NCBI RefSeq assembly: GCF_010820555.1
Contig: NZ_JAAIKD010000007.1
Coordinates: forward strand, 57,689 to 121,688
DNA length: 64,000 nucleotides
Direction of reading: 5' to 3'
Source of the DNA: Psychroflexus aurantiacus
GTDB lineage: Bacteria > Bacteroidota > Bacteroidia > Flavobacteriales > Flavobacteriaceae
Shown here: positions 49,321-58,759 of the stretch, in pieces
How positions within the stretch are numbered: position 1 is the first letter of the stretch
Layout: every line of letters begins with the position of its first letter
Notes under the pieces: model-generated
The model's database searches: none
Told to the model about the DNA's origin: nothing
Seen by the model: the letters and a program-made list of their open reading frames with translations, nothing else
Translations under genes and position numbers: made by a program

Positions 49321-50775
49321 ATGCAAGCTTATCAAATTCTACTCCTGGTCCTGGCTTATTTTGCGGTTCTGATTCTGATTTCCTTTTTGACCAGTAAGGG
49401 TGGAAGTAATTCCGAGTTTTTTCAGGCCAATAAGCAGTCTCCCTGGTATCTGGTAGCCTTTGGGATGATTGGTGCCTCGCTGAGTGGCGTGACCTTTATT
49501 TCCATTCCGGGAACTGTGGCCTTTAGCAGTTTTAGTTACTTCCAGGTGGTTCTTGGCTATACCATTGGTTATGCCGTGATCAGCCTGGTGCTGTTACCCT
49601 TATATTATAGATTGAATCTGACCTCTATTTACACGTATTTGGATACCCGATTTGGAAACCGTGCCTACAAAACAGGGGCGTCTTATTTTATTCTCTCTCG
49701 TATTGTTGGAGCCAGTTTCAGGCTGTTCCTCGTGGCGAACGTGCTCCAGCTTATCGTCTTTGACGCGCTGGGCATACCCTATTATGTTACGGTAAGTCTT
49801 ACCATTTTACTGATTTGGCTCTACACCTTCCAAAGTGGAATTAAAACGATTGTCTGGACCGATACGCTTCAGACGCTGTTTATGCTCATCGCTTTAGGCA
49901 TATCCATCTACTTCATTTCAGACGCGCTTCAGGTTGAAAGCCTGTGGAGCTATCTTGGAACCCATGATAATTTTCAAATTTTCTTCTTCGAAGATTACAA
50001 AAGTTCAGACTTCTTCTTTAAGCAGTTTATTTCGGGAATGTTTATCGCTATCGTCATGACAGGTCTCGATCAGGATATGATGCAAAAAAATCTAACCTGC
50101 AGAAACCTGGAAGATGCCCAAAAGAATATTTTCTGGTTTACTCTGGTGCTTACAGTTGTCAATTTTTTGTTTTTACTCTTAGGTCTTTTATTAACCGATT
50201 ATGCAGACTTGATCGGTATTACAGAAACCAGAGATGATTTGTTTCCTGCAGTGGCTGCCTCAGGTGTTTTGGGAGTAGCCGTAGCGGTAACCTTTATTCT
50301 GGGGCTTATTGCCGCCGCCTATTCCAGTGCAGACTCTGCGCTTACCTCGCTTACCACGTCTATAAGCATCGATATTTTAAATATTCAGGAAAGGTATTCT
50401 GAGGCTTCTCAGACCAAAGTCAGAAAATACATTCACATCCTTATTTCTTTGGTGCTTATTGGTGTGATGATGATGTTTAAATATGTCATTGAAGACAAGA
50501 GTGTCATCAACAAATTATTTGAATTTGCAGGGTATACCTACGGACCACTTTTAGGGCTTTATGCCTTTGGCCTGTTTACCAAATGTAGAGTAAAAGATTA
50601 CTGGATACCAGTGGTGGCCGTACTTTCACCGGTCCTGTCCTATATCATAAGCAGCTTAAGCTTGGCTTATCTGAACTTTGAATTTGGCTTTTTTATTCTG
50701 ATTTTGAATGGATTCCTTACCTTTTTAGGACTCATATTGATCCGTGGCCAAAAGCACCAGAGTGCAGGCGTTTAA
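49321..50775 (+). CDS. Sodium:solute symporter (SSS family)
   Basis: 484 residues with about 13 membrane helices. Family features: a helix-1 break region, GASLSGVTFISIPGTVAF, and SSADSALTSLTTS (helix 8), whose Ser and Asp bind Na+. Substrate (sugar, amino acid or vitamin) cannot be told. The last 51 bases overlap the 3' end of the convergent CoA-binding protein gene. Confidence 0.92.
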   Translation: MQAYQILLLVLAYFAVLILISFLTSKGGSNSEFFQANKQSPWYLVAFGMIGASLSGVTFISIPGTVAFSSFSYFQVVLGYTIGYAVISLVLLPLYYRLNLTSIYTYLDTRFGNRAYKTGASYFILSRIVGASFRLFLVANVLQLIVFDALGIPYYVTVSLTILLIWLYTFQSGIKTIVWTDTLQTLFMLIALGISIYFISDALQVESLWSYLGTHDNFQIFFFEDYKSSDFFFKQFISGMFIAIVMTGLDQDMMQKNLTCRNLEDAQKNIFWFTLVLTVVNFLFLLLGLLLTDYADLIGITETRDDLFPAVAASGVLGVAVAVTFILGLIAAAYSSADSALTSLTTSISIDILNIQERYSEASQTKVRKYIHILISLVLIGVMMMFKYVIEDKSVINKLFEFAGYTYGPLLGLYAFGLFTKCRVKDYWIPVVAVLSPVLSYIISSLSLAYLNFEFGFFILILNGFLTFLGLILIRGQKHQSAGV

Positions 50776-51093
50776 AGTCTCGATTCCGGAGTCTTCAAGC
50801 CGATGCTGCAGGTCTGGATTTTCTGTTCCTGGATTGAAAATGACTCTCCTGGGTTTTAATTCCATTAAAAAGGCGGTGTAATGCTTCTGATGCACTGGGT
50901 TGATGTAAAGCGTCACGGTGTCTACGTCTAGGGTAGATAAAACTTCAGTTTGAATTTCCACACCTTCTACCTCTCCTTTATGTTTTCCCAAAGCAATAAC
51001 CTCGTGACCTTTTTGAAGTAAAGCCCGGATAGCTTTATGGGCATATCGAGATGGATTTTCTGAAGCGCCTATGACTAAAGTTGTGTTTTTCAT
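50725..51093 (-). CDS. CoA-binding-domain protein (YccU-like)
   Basis: 122 residues from ATG 51093 (MKNTTLVIGASENPSRYAHK); an upstream ATG would add 14 unrelated residues. A Rossmann-like CoA-binding domain as in succinyl-CoA ligase alpha subunits. It has no catalytic domain, so the role is unknown. Its last 51 bases are antisense to the symporter gene. Confidence 0.85.
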   Translation of the reverse strand: MKNTTLVIGASENPSRYAHKAIRALLQKGHEVIALGKHKGEVEGVEIQTEVLSTLDVDTVTLYINPVHQKHYTAFLMELKPRRVIFNPGTENPDLQHRLEDSGIETLNACTLVLLATDQYES

Positions 51094-51235
51094 AGTTAAA
51101 ATTTTATAGGTTTCTGCAAGGGACCGTCGGGACAATCCGTGTGTTAAACTCTGTTAATAATCGTAACAAAAAACTGTTTTCACCGTTTATATACTAAACA
51201 GTATTACTTGGATTAGCCTCTTATAAATGCTTTTG

Positions 51236-51266
51236 AAAAAAGGTAGTCAGCCAGATTACCTTTTTT
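51236..51266 (-). terminator. Terminator overlapping the stop of the DUF192 gene
   Basis: AAAAAAGGTA and TACCTTTTTT form a 10-base stem around an 11-base loop. The stop codon of the DUF192 gene (51265) lies in the stem. Confidence 0.7.
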
Positions 51267-51747
51267 AGTTTACTATGATCCGATCCCCTTTCTTAAGTTT
51301 GAGCTCATCCACAAGACCTGCATTCACTTCAAGTACATAACGCGAGGGAACATTCGAAGAGATTAAGTCTTCAGAAAATGGAGTGGTGTTCAAATTGAAA
51401 TCCACAATGCTCATGTTTGTATTCAAATAAATCAAATCTAAAGGAATGTGCGTATTCTTCATGTAGAACGAAGGTCTTGCAGCTTCCTTATCATATATAA
51501 AAAGCATGCCTTGATTTGCTTGCATTTGTGTTCTGTGCATCAAACCGGTTTCTTTTTCGTAATCTGTTTCAGCCAGCTCAATCTCAAAGATACGAGCAAT
51601 AGTATCCTTATCCTGAATAAATCTTAAAAGCGTATCTTTTTTAAATTCGAAATCCAGGGAAAGGTCTTTGTTTTGATTCTGCCTGGATTGACAGGATAAA
51701 ATCAAAAACACAAAGGCTAAGACTGAAAAGGATTTAAGCTGTTTCAC
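51265..51747 (-). CDS. DUF192 lipoprotein
   Basis: 160 residues from GTG 51747, which gives a lipoprotein signal (VLAFVFLILSCQ). An ATG at 51792 is possible but places 15 charged residues before the signal and overlaps lgt by 59 bases. The DUF192 domain follows (IARIFEIELAETDYEKETGL, then MHRTQMQANQGMLFIY and FYMKNTHIPLDLIYL). Function unknown. Start overlaps the end of lgt by 14 bases. Confidence 0.85.
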   Translation of the reverse strand: MKQLKSFSVLAFVFLILSCQSRQNQNKDLSLDFEFKKDTLLRFIQDKDTIARIFEIELAETDYEKETGLMHRTQMQANQGMLFIYDKEAARPSFYMKNTHIPLDLIYLNTNMSIVDFNLNTTPFSEDLISSNVPSRYVLEVNAGLVDELKLKKGDRIIVN

Positions 51748-52558
51748 TGGCTTTTTTATTCGAAAAATAAATGATTCCAAGTCCAATGACAATCATAGGT
51801 AAGCTCAGCAACTGTCCGGTGTTGAACAACCAATCGGCTCGCTCAGCTACCTGAGGTTCCTTAACATATTCCACAAAGAAACGAATGGTCCAAAGCAGGG
51901 TAAAAAAGATCCCGAAAAGCACCCCTTTTTTCTCTTTCAGCTTGGTTTTCCAAAACAGCAGGGATAAAATTCCGAAGAGGATTAAATAGCAGACCGACTC
52001 GTATAGCTGCGCAGGGTGTCTTGGGAAGCTTTCTCCCAATTGAACAAACACCACCCCGAAGTCGGAATCGGTGGCCTTACCGACGATTTCAGAATTCAAA
52101 AAATTTCCAATACGGACAAAGACAGCTCCAAGTGCAACGGGAATGCTAATGCGATCCAAAATCCAGAATATAGATTTCTTCGTTACATTTTTGCTGTAAA
52201 AATACATACCAATGGCAATACCGATAGCGGCACCGTGACTGGCAAGTCCCCGAAACCCTGTAAATTCAATCTCCGGTACAAAACTGACAGGCAGAAAAAC
52301 AGACAGCGGATCTTCGAGAAATAATTCGGGTTGATAAAAAATCACATGCCCGAGTCTCGCCCCTATTAAGGTGGAAAGAATGGTATAGATGAGAAGTTTG
52401 TCGAGTTTTTCTAAAGAAACACCTTCAGAGACGAAGATTTGTTTTGTAATGTAAAATCCGGCTCCAAAAGCTATGAGAAACATCAGGCTATAATATCTCA
52501 ACGTAAAAATACCTAAATCGATTCCCAGTGAGGGGTCCCATTGAATGGCTTGCAACAT
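51734..52558 (-). CDS. lgt: Prolipoprotein diacylglyceryl transferase Lgt
   Basis: 274 residues with seven membrane helices. Conserved LIGARLGHVIFY, the catalytic-region RGLASHGAAIGIAIG and RIGNFLNSEIVG with the essential Arg. It adds diacylglycerol to the lipobox Cys of lipoproteins, first step of their maturation. It directly precedes a lipoprotein gene (DUF192). Confidence 0.95.
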   Translation of the reverse strand: MLQAIQWDPSLGIDLGIFTLRYYSLMFLIAFGAGFYITKQIFVSEGVSLEKLDKLLIYTILSTLIGARLGHVIFYQPELFLEDPLSVFLPVSFVPEIEFTGFRGLASHGAAIGIAIGMYFYSKNVTKKSIFWILDRISIPVALGAVFVRIGNFLNSEIVGKATDSDFGVVFVQLGESFPRHPAQLYESVCYLILFGILSLLFWKTKLKEKKGVLFGIFFTLLWTIRFFVEYVKEPQVAERADWLFNTGQLLSLPMIVIGLGIIYFSNKKASETA

Positions 52559-52600
52559 GCTTAAATTATTTAGTTGCTAATATACAGATTATTGAAACTT

Positions 52601-52852
52601 TCAATTCGTTTCTGAATGTTTTTTAGGCGGGGGAACTGGATCATATCCGGATTTTCCCCAGGGGTGACATTTTGAAATTCGAATCCCGCTTAAGTAAAAG
52701 CCCTGAAAGACGCCGTGCGTTTTGAAGGCTTCTAAAGCATAGTGTGAACAGGTGGGCTGAAACCTGCAGTTGGAGCCTAGAAAAGGAGACAGAATCCATT
52801 GATAGATCTTGATGAGCATCACAAACGGAAAAATCAAGACCTGACGCCACAT
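52601..52852 (-). CDS. yidD: Membrane protein insertion efficiency factor YidD
   Basis: 83 residues. [20 protein letters not shown] is diagnostic, followed by [20 protein letters not shown] and [13 protein letters not shown]. YidD helps YidC-dependent membrane insertion. It lies 3 bases after cysS on the same strand. Confidence 0.95.
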   Translation of the reverse strand: MWRQVLIFPFVMLIKIYQWILSPFLGSNCRFQPTCSHYALEAFKTHGVFQGFYLSGIRISKCHPWGKSGYDPVPPPKKHSETN

Positions 52853-52855
52853 GGC

Positions 52856-54349
52856 TTACGCGTTTATCTGAAACGTGGTTCCTTCCTTAGTGTCCTTAAG
52901 CTCTACCTTCATCTCTAAGAGTTTGTCTCTTATTTTATCACTGGTGTCAAAGTCCTTGTTAAGGCGGGCATGATTCCTCATGTCAATTAAAAACTGAATC
53001 AGTTCTTCAAAATCGTCAGAGGTATCCTTCGCATTTGAATTTTTTTCAGCATCTTCAAGACCCAGGACCTCAAAAATAAAGTCTTTCAGGGTCGTACGCA
53101 GCAGATCCAGACTGTTTTGATCCAAAATGAGCTTGCCAGCTTTGGCCAGATTGATTTGCTTTACCGCTTCAAACAAATGCGCGATGAGGACAGGGCTGTT
53201 GAAATCGTCATTCATGGCTTCGTAACACTTGTCTCTCCAGGCAGAAACCTCAAAATCTGAAGTTTTGGAAGCCTTTAGGGTCTGTAGTGTAGTCAGGCTT
53301 TCCATCAGCTTGTAAAATCCTTTTTCTGCAGCTGCCAAGGCTTCATCCGAAAAATCAAGTATACTTCTGTAGTTGGCCTGGAGCATAAAAAATCTGACCA
53401 CAGGTGCGGTATAGGATTTCGATAAATTTTCATTTTCACCTGTAAACAATTCATTGGGCAGGATGTTATTGCCGGTGCTTTTAGCCATTTTTTTGCCGTT
53501 GAGCGTCAGCATATTGGCATGCATCCAGTAATTTACAGGGTCTTTGCCGCTCGAAGCATGGCCCTGAGCGATTTCGCATTCGTGATGTGGAAATTTCAGG
53601 TCCATTCCACCCCCGTGAATATCGAACTGATCCCCAAGATATTTGGAACTCATCACCGTGCATTCCAGGTGCCAGCCCGGGAAACCCACACCCCAGGGCG
53701 AAGGCCAGCGCATGATGTGCTGTGGTTCAGCCTTTTTCCAAAGGGCAAAATCCTGGGGATTTTTCTTGTCAGACTGTCCGGTCAGAGCTCTGGTATTGGA
53801 AATAAGATCTTCTATTTTTCTACCGCTAAGTTTTCCGTAATGCTGGGATTCATGGTATTTCATCACATCGAAGTAAACATTTCCATCGACTTCATAAGCC
53901 AGACCTTTATCCAGAATGGTTTTGATGGTTTCAATCTGTTCAATGATATGGCCTGTAGCCGTAGGCTCAATACTAGGAGGGAGGTTGTTGAATTTTTCCA
54001 GAATCTGATGAAAATCCACGCTGTATTTTTGGACCACTTCCATCGGTTCGATTTCCATCAGTTTAGCTTTTTTAGCTATTCTGTCTTCGCCTTCTTCACC
54101 GTCGTTTTCCAGATGTCCGGCATCGGTAATGTTCCTGACATACCTGACTTTGTAACCCAAATGCTTTAAGTAACGAAATACCAAATCAAAAGAAATAAAA
54201 GTTCTGCAATTCCCTAAATGCACCTTGCTGTAAACCGTAGGTCCGCACACGTACATGCCAACATAACCTTCGGTTAGCGGCTGAAAGCTTTCTTTTTCTC
54301 CGGAGAGGGAATTGTAAATCTTTAAATTCTGGTGCTCGTATAAAGGCAT
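52856..54349 (-). CDS. cysS: Cysteine--tRNA ligase
   Basis: 497 residues. Class I synthetase: [17 protein letters not shown] (about 30-46, HIGH variant HLGN with zinc-ligand Cys), [18 protein letters not shown] zinc ligands, and [10 protein letters not shown] (KMSKS). Full length. It charges tRNA-Cys. Next upstream is folE, 3 bases apart, then apt, so cell-supply genes share the strand. Confidence 0.97.
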   Translation of the reverse strand: MPLYEHQNLKIYNSLSGEKESFQPLTEGYVGMYVCGPTVYSKVHLGNCRTFISFDLVFRYLKHLGYKVRYVRNITDAGHLENDGEEGEDRIAKKAKLMEIEPMEVVQKYSVDFHQILEKFNNLPPSIEPTATGHIIEQIETIKTILDKGLAYEVDGNVYFDVMKYHESQHYGKLSGRKIEDLISNTRALTGQSDKKNPQDFALWKKAEPQHIMRWPSPWGVGFPGWHLECTVMSSKYLGDQFDIHGGGMDLKFPHHECEIAQGHASSGKDPVNYWMHANMLTLNGKKMAKSTGNNILPNELFTGENENLSKSYTAPVVRFFMLQANYRSILDFSDEALAAAEKGFYKLMESLTTLQTLKASKTSDFEVSAWRDKCYEAMNDDFNSPVLIAHLFEAVKQINLAKAGKLILDQNSLDLLRTTLKDFIFEVLGLEDAEKNSNAKDTSDDFEELIQFLIDMRNHARLNKDFDTSDKIRDKLLEMKVELKDTKEGTTFQINA

Positions 54350-54352
54350 TGG

Positions 54353-55030
54353 TTAAAATTTAGTGTCCATATTGACATAGTTGAGAAGTTCTTTTCTCAC
54401 ATTTTCGTCTTTAAATTTACCTCCAAATTCACTGGTGACCGTGCTGCTTTCGATGTCATTGATCCCACGGCTGTTGACGCAAAGGTGTTTGGCATCGATG
54501 ATGCAGGCGACATCCTGAGTATCGAGAGCAAGTTGCAGCTCTTTTACAATCTGCATGGTTAATCTTTCCTGGACTTGTGGTCGGCTTGCATAGTAATTGA
54601 CAATCCGATTCATTTTGGAAAGACCTACCACTCTTCCACTGGAAATATAGGCGACATGCGCCCTTCCTACGATGGGCAACAGGTGGTGTTCGCAGGTAGA
54701 ATATAATGTAATATTCTTTTCTACAAGCATCTCGCCATATTTGTAATTGTTTTCAAACGTAGAAGCCTTTGGTTTTTTCTTGGGATCGAGGCCTCCAAAA
54801 ATTTCGTTCACGTACATTTTTGCCACCCGTTTTGGGGTGCCCATCAAGCTGTCGTCTGTCATATCCATGCCCAGTGTATGCATGATTTCATGGACGTGCC
54901 CTTTTATTTTTTCAATCTTCTCCTCTTCTGTCAAATCAAAAGCATCATCTCTTACGGGGTTTTCGTAAGACGTAGCAATATGATTATCACCGATATCATC
55001 TATCAGCTTGTTTTGTTTTTGTTCGCACAT
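54353..55030 (-). CDS. folE: GTP cyclohydrolase I
   Basis: 225 residues. Zinc site CEHHLLP (about 113) and a second Cys in AKHLCVNSRGI; GTP contact VGLSKMNRIV. It converts GTP to dihydroneopterin triphosphate, the start of folate and pterin synthesis. The first 35 residues are variable, as in other members. Confidence 0.97.
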   Translation of the reverse strand: MCEQKQNKLIDDIGDNHIATSYENPVRDDAFDLTEEEKIEKIKGHVHEIMHTLGMDMTDDSLMGTPKRVAKMYVNEIFGGLDPKKKPKASTFENNYKYGEMLVEKNITLYSTCEHHLLPIVGRAHVAYISSGRVVGLSKMNRIVNYYASRPQVQERLTMQIVKELQLALDTQDVACIIDAKHLCVNSRGINDIESSTVTSEFGGKFKDENVRKELLNYVNMDTKF

Positions 55031-55157
55031 TTCTTAAAAATTAGTGGCTGCAAAGATAACTTTTTTGCGCTTTTGGTAACTGCAAGTTGGTTCTTTATCA
55101 GGTTTTCAGAAATAAATTAACTAAGCTTTTTGTATTTATTCTGAATTTGAATCCGTT

Positions 55158-55670
55158 TTAATAGTGAATAAGCGAGTTTACCTTGGCTTTGGGTAAGTGC
55201 TTTCGTCCCTCCAGAAAATCCAGTTCGATGATAAAGTTAACCTGAACGATTTCACCTCCCAGTTTTTCCAGAAGCTGACAGGCCGCTGCTGCCGTGCCTC
55301 CTGTCGCCAGCAAGTCGTCATGAAGCAGGAGGCGTTCTCCTTTCTGAATAGCATCTTTATGAATTTCGATGGTATCGCTGCCATACTCCAGGTCATAAGC
55401 CTGAGACAAGGTTTTAGCGGGTAGTTTTTTGGGTTTTCGAATCGGAACGAATCCAATCCCCAGGGTTTGAGCCAAAAGCATTCCAAATAAAAACCCCCGG
55501 GATTCTATGCCCACTACTTTGTCTATGTGTTGTCCTTTAAGTCCCTTGACTAATTCTGAAACTGCAAATTCGCAGGCTTTGTGGTTTATAAGTAGGGGAG
55601 TGATGTCCTTGTAAGAGATTCCTGGCTTGGGAAAATCGGGGATTGTTCTGATATAATCTGTAAGTTGCAT
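55158..55670 (-). CDS. apt: Adenine phosphoribosyltransferase
   Basis: 170 residues. FPKPGISYKDITPLL, GIESRGFLFGMLLAQ and the PRPP motif LLHDDLLATGGTAAA (about 120-134). It recycles adenine to AMP. Normal length. Its start lies 62 bases from the divergent tRNA-Arg. Confidence 0.96.
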   Translation of the reverse strand: MQLTDYIRTIPDFPKPGISYKDITPLLINHKACEFAVSELVKGLKGQHIDKVVGIESRGFLFGMLLAQTLGIGFVPIRKPKKLPAKTLSQAYDLEYGSDTIEIHKDAIQKGERLLLHDDLLATGGTAAAACQLLEKLGGEIVQVNFIIELDFLEGRKHLPKAKVNSLIHY

Positions 55671-55688
55671 GATAAAACTGATTTTATG

Positions 55689-55719
55689 TTTGGTAAAAGT
55701 ATAAAAAGAAATATATTTG
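55689..55719 (+). promoter_or_regulatory. Promoter of tRNA-Arg
   Basis: TTTG (55689-55692), exactly 19 bases, then TATATTTG (55712-55719): a perfect Bacteroidota TTTG-N19-TAnnTTTG promoter, 12 bases before the tRNA. Confidence 0.88.
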
Positions 55720-55731
55720 CACTCCCAAAAA

Positions 55732-55805
55732 GGCCTCGTGGCGCAACTGAATAGCGCATCTGATTACGGCTCAGAAGGTTGCAGGTTTGAATCCTGCCGA
55801 GGTCA
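55732..55805 (+). tRNA. tRNA-Arg (anticodon ACG)
   Basis: 74 bases. Acceptor GGCCTCG/CGAGGTC, anticodon stem TCTGA/TCAGA with loop TTACGGC (anticodon ACG), T arm GCAGG/CCTGC, discriminator A. CCA is not encoded. The accessory region begins just past its 3' end, so it may be an integration site. Confidence 0.96.
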
Positions 55806-55820
55806 CAGAATTACTACTTA

Positions 55821-55845
55821 AACCCCTGTAAAACAGGGGTTTTTT
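55821..55845 (+). terminator. Terminator of tRNA-Arg
   Basis: AACCCCTG and CAGGGGTT, loop TAAAA, then a T run. It closes the tRNA transcript 16 bases after the gene. Confidence 0.9.
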
Positions 55846-55850
55846 ATTTA

Positions 55851-55872
55851 GAGGCGTGCCTTGAGGCGTGCC
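55851..55872. repeat. Direct repeat at the start of the accessory region
   Basis: GAGGCGTGCC occurs at 55851-55860 and again at 55863-55872, separated by TT. It lies between the tRNA-Arg terminator and the first accessory gene. It may be recombinase arm-type sites or only a local duplication. Confidence 0.45.
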
Positions 55873-55926
55873 CGATTTGAATATTTGCTCTTAGAACCAA
55901 ATAAAATCAACGACAATAAAATTCCT

Positions 55927-56871
55927 TCAAACCTCCTTTAAATACATCGAAAGGCAGTAGTCAGCAATATCAAAATCCCTTTCTTTTTCTTCTTTTGTCG
56001 ATTTTAAATGAAGCAAATCCGAAATTTCATAAAAATTTGAAGTAGGCAGATTGTGAATTTTTGACCTCCATAATTCATATTTTCCCGCATCTGGAAACAG
56101 GATAATGTCTCTGTTTTTTATCTCAGAAAGCATTTTGTAGGTCAAATTTTGGCAACTACCAATAGCTAGCCATAAGAAATCAGGCATAAACGTAGACATT
56201 AAACAGGCTGTTTTCTCGCTTTCAACTATTGCAATTTTTTTGGATTTGTGATATCTCAATAGATGTAGTCCAAAGGGGACTTGTTTTAAGTTGAAATTAT
56301 CTTTATTGTTAATTGAGTGATACCAATTTTGCATTTTAGGTAACCTTTTACCCGTCTTTTGATCATATTTCATGATCTTACCTGTTCTCACTCTTAGGTT
56401 TTGATCTACTTGCCAAAAGATGGTGCTACCTTTTAAGTATCCTTTATTGTAGGTTCCCAGATTATATAATTCTATCCACTTATTTACTTCATTACGGCCA
56501 AGTAGCTTACTAAAGAAGTTTAGAAATTTGTTGTCGTAAAAATTGGTCTTATACTTTGTGATTAGGTCTGTATGGTAATGACTAATCTTATCTTCTTGAT
56601 TTTTGACTTGCTTTAAATCAATATCAGGCTGTTTAGGTTCTTGTCTTTTACCTTGTGTGGTTTGTCTGATATTATCTCTAAAATACTCTCTTGGAGGGTA
56701 GTGGTAACCACATTTATTTGTGTTGTTACATATTCCAACATTTTCAGCAATATGACGCTGGGTATGTAAATCTACATATCTTGTAAATTCATTTTTTCCT
56801 TTACATCCTGGACATCTGTATCTTGTATTATTACCCTTATAAGGCTCTAATGTATATCTGTGATTATTCAT
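55927..56871 (-). CDS. Zinc-finger/Toprim-like protein (DUF6371-type)
   Basis: 314 residues. An N-terminal zinc finger (YRCPGCKGKNEF, then CNNTNKCGYHYPP, about 17-60) resembles CHC2 primase fingers. The C-terminal half has a Toprim-like core: IAIVESEKTACL (about 214), then DIILFPDAG with the acidic D-x-G. Such proteins occur in Bacteroidota mobile elements and probably act in element replication or priming. Motif order and neighbouring helicase gene support this. Confidence 0.7.
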   Translation of the reverse strand: MNNHRYTLEPYKGNNTRYRCPGCKGKNEFTRYVDLHTQRHIAENVGICNNTNKCGYHYPPREYFRDNIRQTTQGKRQEPKQPDIDLKQVKNQEDKISHYHTDLITKYKTNFYDNKFLNFFSKLLGRNEVNKWIELYNLGTYNKGYLKGSTIFWQVDQNLRVRTGKIMKYDQKTGKRLPKMQNWYHSINNKDNFNLKQVPFGLHLLRYHKSKKIAIVESEKTACLMSTFMPDFLWLAIGSCQNLTYKMLSEIKNRDIILFPDAGKYELWRSKIHNLPTSNFYEISDLLHLKSTKEEKERDFDIADYCLSMYLKEV

Positions 56872-56937
56872 TTTAAAAAGTTTTGTTTATAACTACATTA
56901 TCTACACGGTCGACCTAAATAATGTAGAATATGTAGT

Positions 56938-58428
56938 TTATATTAAACTTTTATTTTTTTGGATATAGAAAGACATACCAGCTGATTGCCGTTTGTTTTC
57001 ATATCCAAGTCCTTTCAATCTTTTTGATAATGTGATCTTAGAACATACCTTATAGCCATTGGATAGACAGTAATTTTTAAAATTTAAAAATATATCCATA
57101 AGGCTCATGAGGTCAACTGACTTTTCATATTGACATTCCTGTAAAAACATCTTTACCGAGTCACTATCCAATTCAAATTCTTCAGAAGCTTTTTGAGATT
57201 TTTCACTGTTAGTAAATTCTTTATTCTCATAAAGTCTTAGCATCCCATTAATAATCCAGTTCAAAACACCTGACAATTCATTATTGATTATCTTTTGAGC
57301 CAATCTTTTATCCTGATCTTTCTTTGCAATTGTCTTTTCAAACGGGATGATTAGAAAGCGCCTGAAATAGCCGTGAGTATGTTCGTTTTGTTTGGGTAAA
57401 TCATTACAGTTGAACATTAATTTGGCATAATTTCTTATCTCATATACGTCTTTATAGAGTAATCGAGAGTCCACTGGCTCCCTAGATACAAGCTTTTTGA
57501 AAATATCAAAAGAGCCTATTTCTCCTGCTTCACTTGAAAAATTCAGAAGCTTGTCCTTAATTTTAGCTCTTGTATTAGGGTTTGTAGTTAAATCGTGAAG
57601 TGGATAACTTGAGAAGTTATTAGACCCTAACAAGGCTTGTATGACTTCAAAAATGACACTTTTTCCATTGGATCCTCCTCCATACAAGAACAAGGCCTTC
57701 TCAAATTTTATATCGTTTGAATTGATAAAAATACTCCCCAAGTATTCACTGATGATTTTTTGTAGTGTTTGATCAGGCAGAACTTCATCCAAAAATGCCT
57801 GGAAAATTGGCGAGCCCGCTTCAGGATCATAATCAAAGTCCAATTGGTATGTTAAAAAATCTTCTTTATCGAAAGCTCTTAATTTTACATCTTTATTATC
57901 TATCTCTAAAGTCCCATTTCTTAAGTTGATTAAGTTTTTCTTCGTTTCTGTACTTGAAACTGAAATAGTTCTAGTCTTAAATTGTTTTAAAAGGTCTTCG
58001 GAGAATTTAAAGTATTGAGATTTCGTTTTTTTAATACCAGTTTTTTTGGCACACTTAGTCAAAAAAATCATCAATTCATCATTGCTTAGCGCAGACCAGT
58101 AACACCTGTTGAATACATAGAGCTTATCCTGAAAATTCCTAAAATCAAATTTCAAATCTTTTGATTTTTTGAGTATCGCATTTACAACTATAACCTTATA
58201 CTCATATTGTTTTATCTCTTTCTCCTTCATAACACCCGCCTCAGTCACAAAACTTACTGGATCAAGATTATCTAGAATTTTATCAAGGATTTGAAAATTT
58301 GTTTTCGATTGTCCAATAAATTTCTCTTCCTCTGAAACTAAACTGTCTAAGTTTAATTCAGGGTTATCGGGTAGCTTATTCTGCTTGTTCAATTTTTCCA
58401 TAGCATTATTTATAAAAAGATTGAACAT
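56938..58428 (-). CDS. P4/D5-type primase-helicase
   Basis: 496 residues. D5_N-like region (about 180-240) followed by a superfamily 3 helicase: Walker A LYGGGSNGKSVIFE (about 247-260), Walker B-like region KLLNFSSEAGEIG, and sensor segment AKLMFNCNDLPKQNE with the Arg finger in YFRRFLIIPFE. A C-terminal winged helix fits (MSLMDIFLNFKNYCLSNG). It unwinds DNA for replication of a plasmid or integrated element. Overlaps the HTH gene upstream by 23 bases. Confidence 0.88.
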   Translation of the reverse strand: MFNLFINNAMEKLNKQNKLPDNPELNLDSLVSEEEKFIGQSKTNFQILDKILDNLDPVSFVTEAGVMKEKEIKQYEYKVIVVNAILKKSKDLKFDFRNFQDKLYVFNRCYWSALSNDELMIFLTKCAKKTGIKKTKSQYFKFSEDLLKQFKTRTISVSSTETKKNLINLRNGTLEIDNKDVKLRAFDKEDFLTYQLDFDYDPEAGSPIFQAFLDEVLPDQTLQKIISEYLGSIFINSNDIKFEKALFLYGGGSNGKSVIFEVIQALLGSNNFSSYPLHDLTTNPNTRAKIKDKLLNFSSEAGEIGSFDIFKKLVSREPVDSRLLYKDVYEIRNYAKLMFNCNDLPKQNEHTHGYFRRFLIIPFEKTIAKKDQDKRLAQKIINNELSGVLNWIINGMLRLYENKEFTNSEKSQKASEEFELDSDSVKMFLQECQYEKSVDLMSLMDIFLNFKNYCLSNGYKVCSKITLSKRLKGLGYENKRQSAGMSFYIQKNKSLI

Positions 58429-58675
58429 CCGCTAACTTGTATCTCACCACTCCACCCTGCTTGTGTGCCTTTAATTTTCCTGATACATTCCAGTTGTGAA
58501 GCGTCTGCTTAGTGACACCGAGCCTTTCAGAGGCTTCATCTCTTGTTAACCAAACGGTTTGAGGCTTTGGCTTTATTTTTTGAACTAAGTTGGCGAGCTC
58601 TTGTTTGATCTCTTGAAGTAGCTCATACTTCAACTCTTCGATGGTTGCATCAATGATGCGTTTTGGTTCTGACAT
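58406..58675 (-). CDS. Excisionase-like helix-turn-helix protein
   Basis: 89 residues. The C-terminal 48 form an HTH_17/MerR-like domain: VWLTRDEASERLGVTKQTLH, then GKLKAHKQGGVVRYKLADV. The N-terminus is a helix (ELKYELLQEIKQELANLV). Such small proteins beside primases direct excision or regulate element genes. It precedes the primase gene with a 23-base overlap, so translation is probably coupled. Confidence 0.85.
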   Translation of the reverse strand: MSEPKRIIDATIEELKYELLQEIKQELANLVQKIKPKPQTVWLTRDEASERLGVTKQTLHNWNVSGKLKAHKQGGVVRYKLADVQSFYK

Positions 58676-58759
58676 AATTAATTTGTTTAAAATTATCTGA
58701 TGCCAAAACTAGGGGTCACATGAGGCTAAATAAAGTAGCGTTTCGATGCGAAACGATCT

